Counted from the stretch's first letter, positions 32,901 through 45,530 are shown. The stretch is 64,000 nt of DNA from Amanita rubescens (GCA_015039365.1 WION01000088.1:1-64000); one strand, 5' to 3'. Notes: a model not told the origin generated them from the letters alone. Translations and numbers: made by a program.

Positions 32901-34619
32901 ACTCTTAACAGCATGACTAATCTAGCATTGACATACTATGACCAGGGGAGGTGGGACAAGGTGGAGAAGCTGGAGGTAGGAGTCATGGAGGCAAGGAAAG
33001 AAAAGCTTGGATCACAGCACCCAGACACTCTTATCAGCATGGCCAATCTAGCACTTACAAACAAGAACCAGGGGAGGTGGGATGAGGCAGAGAAGCTGGA
33101 GGCAGAGGTCATGGAGGCAAGGGAAGAAAAGATTGGATCACAGCACCCAGACACTCTTACCAGCATGGCTAATCTAGCATGCACATACTGGAACCAGGGG
33201 AGGTGGGATGAGGCAGAGAAGCTGGAGGTAAAAGTCATGGAGGCAAGCAAAGAGCAGCTTGGATCCCAGCACCCAGACACTCTTACTAGCATGGCTGATT
33301 TAGCATCCACATACAGGACACAGGGGAGGTGGGATGAGGCAGAGAAGCTGGAGGTAGAAGTAATGAAGGCAAGGCAAGAAAAGTTTGGATTGCAGCACCC
33401 AGACACTCTTGCCAGCATGGCTGATTTAGCATGTACATACTGGGAGCAGGGGAGGTGGGATGAGGCAGAGAAGCTGGAGGTAAAAGTCATGGAGGCAAGC
33501 AAAGAGCAGCTTGGATCACAGCACCCAGACACTCTTACCAGCATGGCTGATTTAGCATCCACATACAGGACACAGGGGAGGTGGGATGAGGCAGAGAAGC
33601 TGGGGATAGAAGTAATGAAGGCAAGGCAAGAAAAGTTTGGATTGCAGCACCCAGACACTCTTACCAGCATGGCTGATTTAGCATGTACATACTGGGAGCA
33701 GGGGAGGTGGGATGAGGCAGAGAAGCTGGAGGTAGAAGTCATGGAGGCAAGCAAAGAGCAGCTTGGATCACAGCACCCAGACACTCTTACCAGCATGGCT
33801 GATTTAGCATCCACATACAAGACACAGGGGAGGTGGGATGAGGCAGAGAAGCTGGAGGTAGAAGTCATGAAGACAAGGCAAGAAAGGTTTGGATTGTGGC
33901 ACCCAGATACTCTTACCAGCATGGCTGAGCTAGCATGCACATATAGGAAGCAAAGGAGGTGGGATGAGGCAGAGAAGCTGGAGGTAGAAGTAATGAAGGC
34001 AAGGCAAGAAAAGCTTGGATTGCAGCACCCAGACACTCTTATCAGCATGGCTGGTCTAGCATGCACATATAGGAAACAGAGGAGGTGGGATGAGGCAGAG
34101 AAGCTGGGGGTAAAAGTCATGGAGGCAAGCAAAAAACAGCTTGGATCACATCACCCACACACTCTTGCAAGCATGGCTGATCTAGCATGCACATATAGGA
34201 AGCAGGGGAGGTGGGATGAGGCAGAGAAGCTGGGGGTAAAAGTCATGGAGGCAAGCAAAAAACAGCTTGGATCACATCACCCAGACACTCTTGCAAGCAT
34301 GGCTAATCTGGCATTGACATACATGAAGCACAGGAGGTGGGATGAGGCAGAGAAACTGGAAGTAGAAGTCATGGAGGCAAGGAAAGAAAAGTTTGGATCA
34401 CACCACCCAGACACTCTTTCCAGCATGGCCAATCTGGCACTTACATGTAGGAAACAGGGAAGGTCAAATGAGGGCCATGATTTACTTTCTCAAGCTGTCC
34501 AGTTAATGGAGGTTGGGATGGGATGCCAGCACCCAACTACCATTTACTACAGGAAAAAGTTGAAGTCTGCTAAAGTTGGCAGGATACAGACAGAAAGGGA
34601 TGATGCCCAGTTACATTAA
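29994..34619 (+). CDS. NLR-like receptor: short N-terminal motif, NB-ARC ATPase, about 23 TPRs
   Basis: Three exons (29994-30080, 30139-30362, 30422-34619) sum to 4509 nt, 1502 aa. The N-terminus FFTGAQNVSVIGSQFFGVHG is a Gly/Asn-rich motif. It is followed by MFTGRGTYLECLRD, P-loop GMGGIGKTQ, Walker B LIIYDNAD, the NILITSRN (RNBS-B-like) motif and GGIPLAIDQAG (GLPL). Then come a helical linker and about 23 near-identical 42-residue TPRs of the kinesin-light-chain type (WDEAEKLEVEVMEA...LGSQHPDTLTSMANLA). In the other two copies an ATG lies further upstream; here that ATG is altered and the ATG at 29994 is used. No lesion found, so this is the only complete receptor of the family in the window. 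Likely role: self/non-self or damage sensing with oligomerisation on ligand binding, by analogy with fungal NLRs. Confidence 0.88.
33205..33960 (+). repeat. Recent 252-bp higher-order repeat inside the TPR array
   Basis: Three successive 84-codon dimers alternate two TPR types: one ends SKEQLGSQHPDTLTSMADLA, the other ARQEKFGLQHPDTL...ACTYW. They are nearly identical at the DNA level with a 252-bp spacing, whereas the basic unit is 126 bp. This shows expansion by dimers within the array. Confidence 0.75.
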
Positions 34620-35883
34620 TCAATTGTTTCATGATGGGCAGTGAGGAATGCCAGAGTTTTATAGTTGAGCCTTATGTAGTTATCATGTAGAGAATTATGT
34701 GGAATGCAGTATACCTTATAGTTGAATATGGTAAAGCAAAGAAGCAGTTTGAACAAGGAACTGTAGTATGGTACTTATTGCTCAGTTTAATGTACAGGAT
34801 GGAGGCATCAGAGGTAAGCTTTTGATAGTGCTGCTAAAGCTATGCCTCGGCTCTCGCTAAGCTAAATTGCGGCAGCTGGTTTTTAACTTCAGCTATCTAG
34901 TCGAAGCCAAAGCAAGACCTGGATCAACTGCGTGAGGGCCGTCAATGCAATAGGTACGCCGCACCATGCCGCCTCCTAATACTACCCTTCCACGTCACCA
35001 GCACCTAGTTGAAGTAGACGAATCCCTGCAGACAGTGAGCGACGAGTCATCCTTCGTGACTTTGGATGCTTGTTTAGGAAAATATAGATTTATACCGGGC
35101 CCCTATATACGAATGGATCATTCAAGAAGGTGTCAGATTATATGCAGCACACACCAAGGTTATTAGTACGACATTGCAACTGAATAAGCCCACGCCGCCC
35201 TATGGAACCGCCGCACGCCATCGGACGCGCCGCACCCTGAAGGTTCTGAAACCGCCGTGACATTCCTAAGAAGGGAGATCCCTACTGCCTCTGGACCGCT
35301 GCCGCAGTTGTACGCTGTGATGGAACCGCACGATGCAATTATGACCTTTAAAACAAATACGGTATTCATGGTTAAATTGGTCGAAGAAGAGATGTTCGGA
35401 GCCCAAGGTGATGCAACAAACAGTGCCAGCTTGAGAGTGTGCGCGCATCCAGAGGTATGATATACATTCAATGTTCGTCCGCTTTGAGTGGTCGTTACGA
35501 CGTGAGTGACGCCCTGACATCATGCCACCATAAAAAGGATCTGACTCACCACGAATTGAGTCATAAGATGGATGAAGAATGGAAAACCGTACTTTCTACG
35601 TGAAGGATCACAACATGATTGCGGCGCTGTCACACCACTCTACTGCCGAGCGGCGTGTTAGAGTTCGTCCGAAGCACCCGACATCGGTGGCACGTTGATG
35701 AAAGAAACGAAACAAGCATACAAAGTGCATCTTCCTACATCGCTATAGCGATTTAATATTTAATGCCATTACCACAATCGACAAGACTACGACACATGGT
35801 AGAACAGCAACAATACACGAGATAATAGATTAATGAAATACACTGGTGTACAAGAGATAGAAAAAAAGTAAGACACGACACGT
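34620..35883. other. 3' flank of receptor and unassigned stretch
   Basis: 34620-34720 is related to the 3' flanks of the other receptor copies (for example GCTCAACTAT...CTGGCATTCC read in reverse). The remainder to 35883 has short ORFs only (near 35160-35520 on both strands) without motifs. Confidence 0.4.
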
Positions 35884-36492
<609 letters not shown>

Positions 36493-36720
36493 GGCTTTGT
36501 TAGGTGGTGGTTGCGGTTAGAGTTGGATGGATCTCGTGAATGCGGCGGTGGGAATGAATTATATAGTCATATATATTTGGCATTGTTTGGTCCCATGACG
36601 CGACCGTGCACGCGTCTTGTCTTGTTGACGCGCGTGCGTTATTATATAAATGCGTGAGTTGTGTCACGCGTCGTCCCCTTTTCAAGTTCTTCGTATTCCA
36701 TCAACAACATACATACAACC
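36493..36720. promoter_or_regulatory. Divergent H2B/H2A promoter
   Basis: A 228-bp shared promoter. TATA-like TTATATA (36558-36564) faces H2B, 66 bp upstream of its ATG; TTATATAA (36642-36649) faces H2A, 72 bp upstream of its ATG. Between them lies a GC-rich stretch with repeated CGCG motifs (36595-36640), a plausible shared upstream activating site for S-phase expression. Confidence 0.7.
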
Positions 36721-37234
36721 ATGGTTGGAAAAGCAAGCGGTAAATCAAAGACTGGTAAAACGAGTGGTGTTCCTGCCAAGAAGGAAACGCGCTCCAGTAA
36801 AGCAGGGTTACAGTTTCCTGTTGGACGTATCCACAGGATGTTGAAGAAGCACAATTTCAAGTATCGAATCGGTGCCGGTGCGCCTGGTGAGTTGGTTCAT
36901 TCATTTTTGAATCATAGATGATGTGACTGAAAATTCGACAGTGTACCTCGCTGCAGTGTTGGAGTATCTCGCTGCAGAGATTCTGGAACTGGCCGGTAAC
37001 GCCGCACGCGATAACAAGAAGCATCGTATCGTACCTCGTCATCTCCAACTCGCCATCCGAAACGACGAAGAGTAAGTTGTAGATCTTTAAGTAGATGCAT
37101 TCACCCTTATCTTGATCAGGTTAAGCAAGCTTATGAAAGACGTCGTCATCTCTCAGGGTGGTGTCGTGCCCCACATCGCCCCTGAACTCCTTCCGACGAA
37201 AACGAGAGCAAAAGCTGACAGCCAAGAAGTCTAA
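36721..37234 (+). CDS. hta1: Histone H2A, somewhat divergent, with C-terminal SQE motif
   Basis: Three exons (36721-36886, 36942-37071, 37120-37234) sum to 411 nt, 136 aa. Core: [87 protein letters not shown] and [11 protein letters not shown]. The SQEV end is the DNA-damage kinase site of canonical fungal H2A. Differences from the common fungal sequence cluster in loop L1 ([12 protein letters not shown] where KGNYAQRVGAG is usual) and in the docking region near the C-terminus. It is not H2A.Z (which lacks this C-terminus). Probably a functional, slightly diverged canonical H2A. Confidence 0.95.
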
Positions 37235-37268
37235 ATCGAAAAAAAAAATTGTGATTTCAAGTGTATTA

Positions 37269-38498
37269 TATTCGTACCATACTACATTTGTAATTCAGGT
37301 AGGAACGTAAAAGTGGAACGCGGGTTAATTGCATCTTTTCTGAACGTTGTGCAGAGGGTACTAGGTATCCTTCCAAACTCGCCACCAAGGCTGTTCGCTC
37401 CGACGGACCATGGCCATCGTTCGTCGCAGGAGCGCTTATGACTTGCACAATCGACTGAGTTTCAATGTTATGAATCTCGATGGTTCGATTTGGGAGCAAG
37501 CGAAGTGACGTAGGGATAATCCAAGCCTGCAAACGATTATTAAATGTCAGCTCTGCTTCGTTTTTGCACGACACTCACAAACCGACTCTGGGTAGCTCGG
37601 CCATTCCAACGTACCCCTAACGGGATCGCCTTCACCCTGTTATAAACACACCGATGGTACTCGCACCCGTCCAGGATAGAATCAAAAACTCTGAATCGCC
37701 GATAACGGTGATAGATGGTTTTATTGGAAAAGGTGTTGGGTCGATTGCCTGGGAGAGGGGTAAGATGGGAAAGAGAGATGCTTCGTCGAGGTTGATGATG
37801 TTGTAATGGACGTTGTCGGCGATGCAGAGGGAGGGGCCGATGCGTTTGGCTAGGGTGCCACCTTGCGGGAGCGGTATTTCCTGCATACATAGCCTGTTAG
37901 CAATAAGTAAAGGATAATGAGGTAGAGAGTCTATGTACTTTGTGGTAGTAGAGTCTATCTCGCAAAGTGTATTGAGCGATGGCTCGTTTTTTGACGACGC
38001 AGAAATCAACGAGGTCTAGTGTTTGGGAAGAGGAGGATAGAGGTGGTGGAGGTCGTTGGAGGTGGAAATGATCCACTGCAAATGTGACGACGTGGCGGAT
38101 GGGTCGTATCACGTTTTGAGGAATCGGGTCGAGTGAAGGGATGGTGTAAAAGTGGAGTTGGCCATCGGACTGGATTAATGCTCGGTGTTGGCACGGTATG
38201 ATGACGATATCGTCTATGGATTTCCCTGCAGTGACGGTCTGACGAGAGACGAGGGTGTGGGAGTGGTCCGGTTGGAGAGCAAACCTGAGGAGCTCGCCAT
38301 TTGAACAGCCAGCGTAAATCTCGTTGGCAGCAGCCTGAGCGGCCTGTTACGCGCACGTCGCGTTCAAAATCAAACTCTGCTGAACGTGTCAGTTGGCAAC
38401 GCTTCTCAACGACTCGCACACTCACCAAACACGCCAGCCATAAGTGGCTGGACCGAGAAAGGGGCGATCGCGGGTGGGTTGGCGGGAGCGTAGCTCAT
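37269..38498 (-). pseudogene. TRAP1/Vps3-like CNH-domain gene, truncated pseudogene
   Basis: Reads like the citron-homology (CNH) N-terminal half of TGF-beta-receptor-associated protein 1/Vps3, a CORVET endosomal tethering subunit: ANEIYAGCSNGELLRFALQ, DLVDFCVVKKRAIAQYTLRD, GPSLCIADNVHYNIINLDEA, SITVIGDSEFLILSWTGAST, then DPVRGTLEWPSYP, VCLDYPYVTSL and NRTIEIHNIETQSIVQV. Lesions: an in-frame TAA just before the ANEIYAGC exon segment, an extra base in the CCC run at 37635-37637 after GVFITG, and loss of everything past LVPSAQRSEKM, abutting the H2A 3' end. The first exon starts MSYAPANPP at 38498. Its position, divergent from Sds23-derived sequence, marks it as part of the duplicated block. 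Confidence 0.75.
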
Positions 38499-38534
38499 CA
38501 CGCTGATGTAAGCGACCACACTGAGTCATGCTCT

Positions 38535-38985
38535 CGCCTCGATGTCCGTAAGGAAAGTACTACAAAGCGTTAAAGGTGCAGTCTCGATTCCACATTGACG
38601 AAGACGCCACATATCTATAACGAAACTCGAACGACGCATTTGGAAAATCAACGCCAACACGGACGCCATATGCGATTTCCAGACCTCGCGCTCTATAGCG
38701 AGCGGAAATACCTCTCCAGACGCCGTCATCAAAAAACTTCTACCCAACATACCACGTCGAGAGCGGCGTCTGAAGCGTTTTTCGATGCGCTTCAGTGCTT
38801 CAAGGGCCCTAGTCTAGGAACCAACTTTATCCGTATACCATCCTGGCGCATTATGGTGAGTTGAATTGGACCGCCGGATTCGACGTCGAGGCGGGGCTGA
38901 TGAGAGGCCGGATGAACTTCAATTTGAAGCTGTTTGAAGTGACATTCAATGCAGCGATTCAGGTGCAGGTTGAGAGCCAGTGAAC
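38535..38985 (+). pseudogene. Cystathionine gamma-synthase C-terminal fragment (block A)
   Basis: Homologous to exon 4 of the intact CGS gene (55987-56578). [20 protein letters not shown] and GTNF are preserved, with the downstream KLFEV segment, but internal deletions and several stops break the frame. At its left edge the sequence passes from the Sds23 start region (ATGCTCTCGCCT at about 38529-38540) straight into CGS exon 4 sequence (GTAAGGAAAGTACTACAAAG), a deletion of about 3.4 kb relative to block C. Confidence 0.8.
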
Positions 38986-39520
38986 GTCTCTCTATGCTAA
39001 CCGATTTCTTCAACAGGGACTTTTTCCCTGGGAGCCATGTATTCCTATTGTATCCAACTACACAAGCGACTCATATGTGTATCATAAATGCCAAAAGCAC
39101 ATTTGTGGCCGTTCGTGACGTGAGAACCTCAGGCTGTCTTTCCGCCCGTCAACACAGCTCCAAGACCAAATGATACGGTGTACCAATAAAGGTCTACGTG
39201 ACTTCGCGCGTCACCCACACCATTGAATAAGCATATGTTGTACACGGCGAACGCTGCTACATTCAAATCCAACTCTTCTGTCCTAAATCACTATTCAAGT
39301 CTGGATAGGCACTGGTCTCCTGTCACTGCCCGTTTGACTTGGAGGCCCACATCAAAAGCTCAACTCCAATGCTCCCTGCCTCAGCTGCATGATAACAGAG
39401 GGAAAAGTCACAGTACATGATGCTGTTGAATAACATTACATGTTCAAACTGGTTACTTACTACTTCAATTACTTAGTAAGGTATGTACAGTGGATTTCAT
39501 ACATGACACCTGAGGCTCAA
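38986..39520. other. Shared spacer between CGS and receptor (block A)
   Basis: Homologous to 46041-46601 and 56579-57103: CTGTCC/CGATTTCTTCAACAGGGACTT, TTGTATCCAACTAC and, near the receptor end, GAGGCTCAACTAT. It contains the convergent 3' ends of CGS and receptor sequences. No gene. Confidence 0.6.
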
Positions 39521-42500
39521 CTATGAAAAACTGGCATTCCTGTCAGACTCCAACATTTCCCTGTAGGAAATTGTAGTTGGATGCTGGGATCCCATCTCAA
39601 CCTCCATTAACTGGACAGCTTGAGAAAGTAAATTGATACCCTCAATAAACCTCCCCTGGTCACTGTATATGGACGCTAGATAAGCCATGCTGGTGAGAGT
39701 GTCTGAGTGCTGTGATCCAAACTTTTCTTTCCTTGCCTCAATGACTTCTACCTGCAGCTTCTCTGCCTCATCCCACCTCCCCTGTTTATTGTATATGCAT
39801 GCTAGATTAGACATGCTGGTGAGAGTGTCTGGGTGATATGATCCAAGCTTTTCTGTTCTTGCCTCCAGGACTTCTACACAAGGCTTCTCTGCCTCATCCC
39901 ACCTCCCCTGGTTACAGTATGTGTATCCTAGATTAACCATGCTGGTAAGTGTGGCTGAGTGCTGTGGTCCAAGCTTTTCTTTCCTTGCCTCCATGACCTC
40001 TACCTCCAGCTTCTCTGCCTCACCCCACCTCCCCTGATTACTGTATGTGGATGCTAGATTAGCCATGCTGGTAAGAGTGTCTGGGTGATGTGATCCAAGC
40101 TTTTCTTTCCTTGCCTTGATGACTTCCACAAAATGCTTCTCTGCCTCATCCCACCTCCTCCGGTAACTGTATGTGGAAGCTAGATTAGCCATGCTAGCAA
40201 GAGTGTCTGGGTGATGTGATCCAAGCTTTTCCTTGCTTGCCTCTATGACTTTGACAAAAAGCTTCTCTGCCTCATCCCACCTGCCCTGGTTACCATATGT
40301 GAATGCTAGATTAGCCATGCAACTAAGAGTGTTTGGGTGATGCAACCCAAGCTCCCCTCTTCTTGCCTCCATGACTTCCACAAGAAGCTTCTCTGCCTCA
40401 TTCTGCCTCCCCTGGTTACTGTATGTGGTTGCTAGATTAGCCATGCTGATGAGAGTATCTGGGTGATGTGATCCAAGCTTTTCTTTTCTTGCCTCCAAGA
40501 CTTCTACCTCCAGCTTCTCATCTTCATCCCACCTTCCCTGGGCACTGTATGTGGATGCTAGATTAGCCATGCTAGTAAGAGTGGCTGCATGCTGTGATCC
40601 AAGCTTTTCTTTCCTTGCCTCCATGACTTCTACCCCCAGCTTTTCTGCCTCATCCCATCTCCCCTGGTGCCTGTATGTGGATGCTAGATTAGCCATGCTA
40701 GAGAGAGTGTCTAGGTGATGTGATCCAAACTTGTCTTTCCTTGCCTCCATGACTTCCACACCCAACTTCTCTGCCTCATCCCATCTCCCCTTGTTCCTGT
40801 ATATGGATGCTAGATTACCCATGCTAGTAAGTGTGTCCGGGTGATGTGATCCAAGAGTTTCTTTCCTTGCCTCCATGACTTCTACTTCCAGCTTCTCTGC
40901 CTCATCCCACCTCCCCTGGTCCCAGTATGTGGATGCTAGATCACCCATGCTGTTCAAAACAAATGGATGTTTTGGTCCAAGATATGCTTTCCTTCTTTCC
41001 AACATCTGCATCCTTAGTTTTTCCATCTCATTCCAACTCCCAATGTGATAGAATACATGTGAAAATTGATCACATTCATCATCATAGTAAAAGTTATTTA
41101 CATTTAGCTGTGCTGCCTGATCATTGATTGTTCTTATATGTGGTGCAAGTAGCCGAGAATATTCATAATTGTGAATGTTATTATCCAACTCCACAGAACA
41201 TGCTAACAATGCCTTTGTCATAAGAACCTGCTGTACAATTTCCATCTTTGGAAATCTACTCTTGCTCCAAGAATGGAGTAAAGGGTGGACTGAATAAAGC
41301 TTTCCACTGCTCTTAATCAGGGAAAATGACAGCAGCACTTGAATTCCTAATTGAAATTGCATTTTATTCCATTCCCCATTTTCATCCAAGAACAACACCT
41401 TAGGATTCAACATTGTTATTGAAAGTGGGAGACCAGCTTCCTTTTCTTCATCAATGTTTCTCCTCTTGTAGTTCTCTGCAGCATTCTTGAACAACTCTTC
41501 TGGTATATTCTCATGATGCAAAAATGCAATTATCTGATGTAGACTGACAGCACTCTCAGCTGCTGCTGCACCTTCATCATCTCTTTTTTGTGCAGCTCTT
41601 GCTTCAATTTCTTTCATTGAGATCTCCCAAGTTCCATAGGTGCAGGATCCATAATCAGATGCTCCTTTGAACATAGGATTAGACATTAATTCATCATGAT
41701 TCTTGGCATATAATTCCAGGTAATCACCAAGGGAGCATTTACATGTTAGCATATATGCCCCAGCTTGGTCAATTGCAAGTGGAATCCCTCCAAGCTCTGA
41801 AATAAGTTGTTTCCCTTTGGTTTGCATATTCTCTGATCTGCAATCTAGCCTGGCTGATTTTGACAGCAGAGATAATGCCTCTTCTTCTCCCATTTCAAGA
41901 ACCTCAATTGAATTCTCTGTGATTCTCATCAATTCCAAATTCCTGCTTGTTATCAGGATATTTCCTCCATCTCCAGGAGGGAGAAACTTTTCTACTATTT
42001 GGTATCCACCATCTGCATTATCATATACCATCAACCAATTCAGCTTTTTAGAAATCCACTTGAGAGCAGATCCAGCTGAAGGGGTAGCTTCAGCAGTGCC
42101 ACCATTTGCCTGAGCAATTTGCTTGAGTCTGAGATCAATAGTACTCTCTGAAGAAGCATCAATCCAAAATATGTCAGAAAATCTATGTAAGATACTCAAT
42201 TATCTTCAATGTAGCTATGTAAAGTTGTAGCACTCACAGAGTTTCATGTTTTTCAATGAATTTGAGACAAATTTGAGTCTTTCCAATGCCTCCCATACCA
42301 TGCAATAGAAATGACTTCCTTTGTCCTATGGCACTTGAGCCAAAACTAATCCCTTAGCCTTTCTAAGTATATACCACGACCTGTAAACATAGTACTAGAA
42401 TGCCTGAGAGGAGGCAGGGGTGGCAACATATTGGCAGGAGAAACAACTGCTGGGTGATGGACTGTTTGCTAAGAGTTATTATGATCATTAATCTATACTA

Positions 42501-42665
42501 TTAGCCCAATTATGTACATACATAGTAATTCCCTTGGATCCCAAACAACTGGCCACCTATGACAACAACATTCTGAGCTCCAGTGAACAAATTACCACCT
42601 GAGCTGGCCAAAACTGGATTGAAGGTGGGTTGGTTGTCCCCTATAATATGGTTTTGGTTGCTCAT
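39521..42665 (-). pseudogene. NLR-like NB-ARC/TPR receptor, block A, with N-terminal frameshift
   Basis: Exons 42522-42665, 42238-42468 and 39521-42182. The start MSNQNHIIGDNQP leads into NLFTGAQNVVVIGGQLFG. Exon 2 is 231 nt against 224 in the intact copy: 6 nt is an in-frame difference and 1 nt an insertion that creates TAG (42346-42348) after YLERLRD, giving an 88-residue product. The rest stays open: GMGGIGKTQ, LMVYDNAD, NILITSRN, GGIPLAIDQAG and about 11 TPRs to the stop at 39521. The long open remainder implies a recent lesion, or expression of the two halves as separate products. Confidence 0.8.
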
Positions 42666-43420
42666 GGTTCTGGGAGTGTGGTTGTCGAAGACAAAGAGCG
42701 ATCGTAACGCACGTCACGCGTCACGCTTGGCGGCGCTGGAAGTCACGGTAAAAATCCGCGGCTGCTCACATCCACATCTCCTTTCCCTAGGAAACCGAAA
42801 GACCTGATGCCGGAGAGTTCAATGCGAAGATTTGGCTATGGATCACTTCGATTTCGATCACATTTTGATGGCCCTCCATACAATCGTCGTCTCGTCTGCC
42901 TCGTCCCAAGCATGGCCGAGTACGCATCATGAAAAGTTGCTACAGGTAGATGCACTGCAGGCAGTCCAAGCAGCCGGAATCGTCCTTCGAACAGGTTTGA
43001 GATGCGGAGCACATAATCCTCTGGGATAATGCGACGGCGAGCAGTGTTGGAGTAGTGGACGCGATTTCCAAGTCGAGCTTCATGACTCGGGATGTTGCCA
43101 GTTGAAGAGAGGTAATGGGAGAACAGGTGGGCAGCCTCTATCATTGCTTCATTGACTCGAATTTAAAGTTGACTTTCAAGTCCGCAGTTTGCCAGGCCCG
43201 AGAATATCAAGCCATTGCGGGATCCCGATCCACCTCTGTTCCAAATGCTCAGAACGATATACTTGGTGTGTATGCGTATGTTCATCAAAAGTACAATTTA
43301 TCCATTAGTACAAAAAACCAGCTTATCCACTTCACTAAACATGGCGGACAGATCATTGTAACGGAAGACCTCCTGGAGGAGCTGGAGAATAAATGGACCC
43401 CTCGAACAAGGAGGTGTTCC
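42666..43420 (-). promoter_or_regulatory. Conserved upstream flank of receptor A
   Basis: Homologous to 29380-29993 (inverted) and, over a longer distance, to 61247-61890. The shared part with block C includes GGGATGTTGCCAG, GCCATTGCGGGATCCCGATC and a CACCTCT...TCCAAA segment near 43200-43250. It presumably includes the receptor promoter. ORFs here differ by indels between copies. Confidence 0.55.
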
Positions 43421-45330
43421 AACTGGTCCCTCATAAGTTTGATGGAATGTCAATACGGTTAGAAAGTATCTGTAAACATGTAACGCTTGGCTCCGGCAAG
43501 ATTCGTTGAGTATGCGCGATGCAGATTGAAATGAATGATGACGAATGTGTCGTAAATAAATACCAATGCAAATGCCAAGTCAATACATACATCTCCAGAA
43601 GCTCGTGTAGACCACAAAAAAGAATGTAAACGATAAAATCTGCCGCAGCCGATGAGGTAAGGACCAGATCTGACGATGATTAGACGTACCTTGCGGCAAG
43701 AATACTCGCCAGATGATTCCTGCAGTCTTCATCACACTGTTATCCCCCGCTCTTACTCCTGCTGCTATCGCCGCTTAATGAACCTAACCACTTCCCGATT
43801 TCGATTGACATCTTCATTGCAGGTCAAACCCGCTGCCACTGCCCTTACACGGATGCTCGCCATCTTCGTTTTTCTGACTTTTCGTCACATCTGGTGGATC
43901 TATATCGAGATTTTGAGCATGTTTTGTTAAGGCAGGGACGGGATGGGATTAAATAGATATAGGAGGGCCGGGAGGAAGTTCTTTATTTAGAGATATTTCA
44001 TGCGCGGGTTTTCGATCCGGAATAATGAGGTTTCCGACTTTGACCATCCGTTCACTGTCCAGCAGCGGTTACGGGGTGACGGTGTAGGAGACCATCGAGA
44101 AGCGAGTACTGGGGCTGGGGGGTGTACCCGCTGAACTTGGGGATCTTGTATGGCCGAACACAACTTCGGGAAATGCATGATTTGACAACCCCGAGAGGTG
44201 AGACCACCACGATGTCACGACAAGGGTGAGGGAACTGGTGCGCCAAATGTTGTCTCCCTTTGACAGCGAAGCCATTCTCCATAGATGGTGTCAATTGTTG
44301 CAACATGATCATCGGCGAGTATGACTGACGAGGGGTCTTCGTATTTGAGCTCTCGGTGGATATAGGTATCGCCAAAACTTCTCGCGGTCTTTTGGGGCTG
44401 TGGAGGGTCGAAGAGTTGGCAAGGTAATGAATAGAGGATGAAGTAATACGTGCGGGGTTCGTATCGTGTCTGTTGACACAGAGGCCATGCTTTAAGGGTT
44501 CGTTATCGGCGTAAGTTGTCGTCGTACATCCAGATGCATATCGAGCGTAAATTCTGGTTTCTTTTACGCGAAGCCATCTTCGAGATGAGATTCGGATGGG
44601 GAAGAGACAAGCTCGACGCGTGCTGGTCGAGCGATGTGGACATAGGGATCGCGAGACGTGTCAGAAAGTAGGTCATCGTCAAGTTGGAAGTCAACGTCTG
44701 GCGGGTATCCGCGTGTCGATTTGTGGTGAGGGGGACGCGGAGGAGTCGGTAGCATCTGAAGATATAAAGTCCATCCAAGGCGCGCCAAACGGTGACATGT
44801 CGCCCTCACCAAAACCAATGGAAGGCGTCCGTCTCTGCGAAAATATTCTAGGACGTCGCTGAATCGGCTCTATTAGGATGTCTTCATAGCCGCTGGGGCC
44901 AACGTGGACGCGGAGCTATCCCGGCCAGCGAGTCTACGGTAGCCCCGTTGCCCTTGCTGGTGTTGCAGTATTCTTCGCTGCTACTGCTACTGCTGCTTTC
45001 GTTGACGGGGTGTACACTCGGTTTCTTTTGCCAATCATCAGGGTCAAAGTAGGTAGGTAGGACAGGAGGTGGAGTGGTGAGTTGAGAAGAATGGCTAGCA
45101 GAGCGAGGGCGGTCTACTCTGAGGTGACGGAAATAATGTCCAAATACGACCCGGAACACGAGATGACAGGCGGACTCGACCGCGTGAGCAACTGAGGCAG
45201 GGGCTGGAGAACGTCAGTAGACAGCTTGATCCCAAGGTAATAGTGGCTGTGGGCGTCCGGTCGAGCGGGACCGTTGTCGAGATACGGGTAGAGGGCAAGC
45301 GAGTGCAGGGAAGCAACTTGTAGCCGAGTC
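43421..45330. other. Unassigned, probably decayed gene fragments
   Basis: Several overlapping ORFs on the minus strand (44052-44375, 44503-44818) have protein-like but unrecognised composition and conflicting frames, as expected for decayed genes. By position the 44880-45330 part would correspond to the TRAP1 end of the ancestral block, but I could not confirm the similarity. Confidence 0.3.
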
Positions 45331-45530
45331 ATTACGCTGATGTAAGCAACAACCACGGCGTCCAAGTCGTAGTACACCTCATTGACTCTCCAATCGTCTC
45401 CGTAGATGCAGATACAGCCGTAGAAGACGCCTACAAGATCCTTTTGAAACAAGACACCCTGGCTTGTCGTCAAGAATCCTTCCAGCGCTTTCATCGGCCG
45501 TTTATTTGACGTCCGTACATTTCAATCACA
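45331..45530 (+). pseudogene. Sds23 exon 1 fragment (block B)
   Basis: Homologous to exon 1 and part of intron 1 of the intact Sds23 gene: the ATTGACTCTCCAATCGT segment, the GTAGATGCAGATACAGC segment and the CATCGGCC...TTTGACGTCCGTACATTTC donor region are all present. A 5' deletion and small indels break the frame. At about 45530 the sequence jumps from intron 1 into CGS exon 4 sequence. Confidence 0.8.

Noticed and set aside
32936..34132. 398-codon ORF on the minus strand inside the intact receptor
   Set aside because: It is the antisense shadow of the 126-bp TPR repeat: with a period divisible by three, one open antisense frame stays open throughout. Its Ser/Phe/Cys-rich repeated sequence has no independent support.
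31600..34450. Direct repeats resembling a CRISPR-like array
   Set aside because: The repeats are contiguous coding TPR units without spacers in a eukaryotic gene.
42340..42375. A short intron that would remove the block A stop codon
   Set aside because: The only GT...AG pair spanning it is 35 nt, shorter than the 45-60 nt introns seen elsewhere, and splicing it gives the wrong frame.
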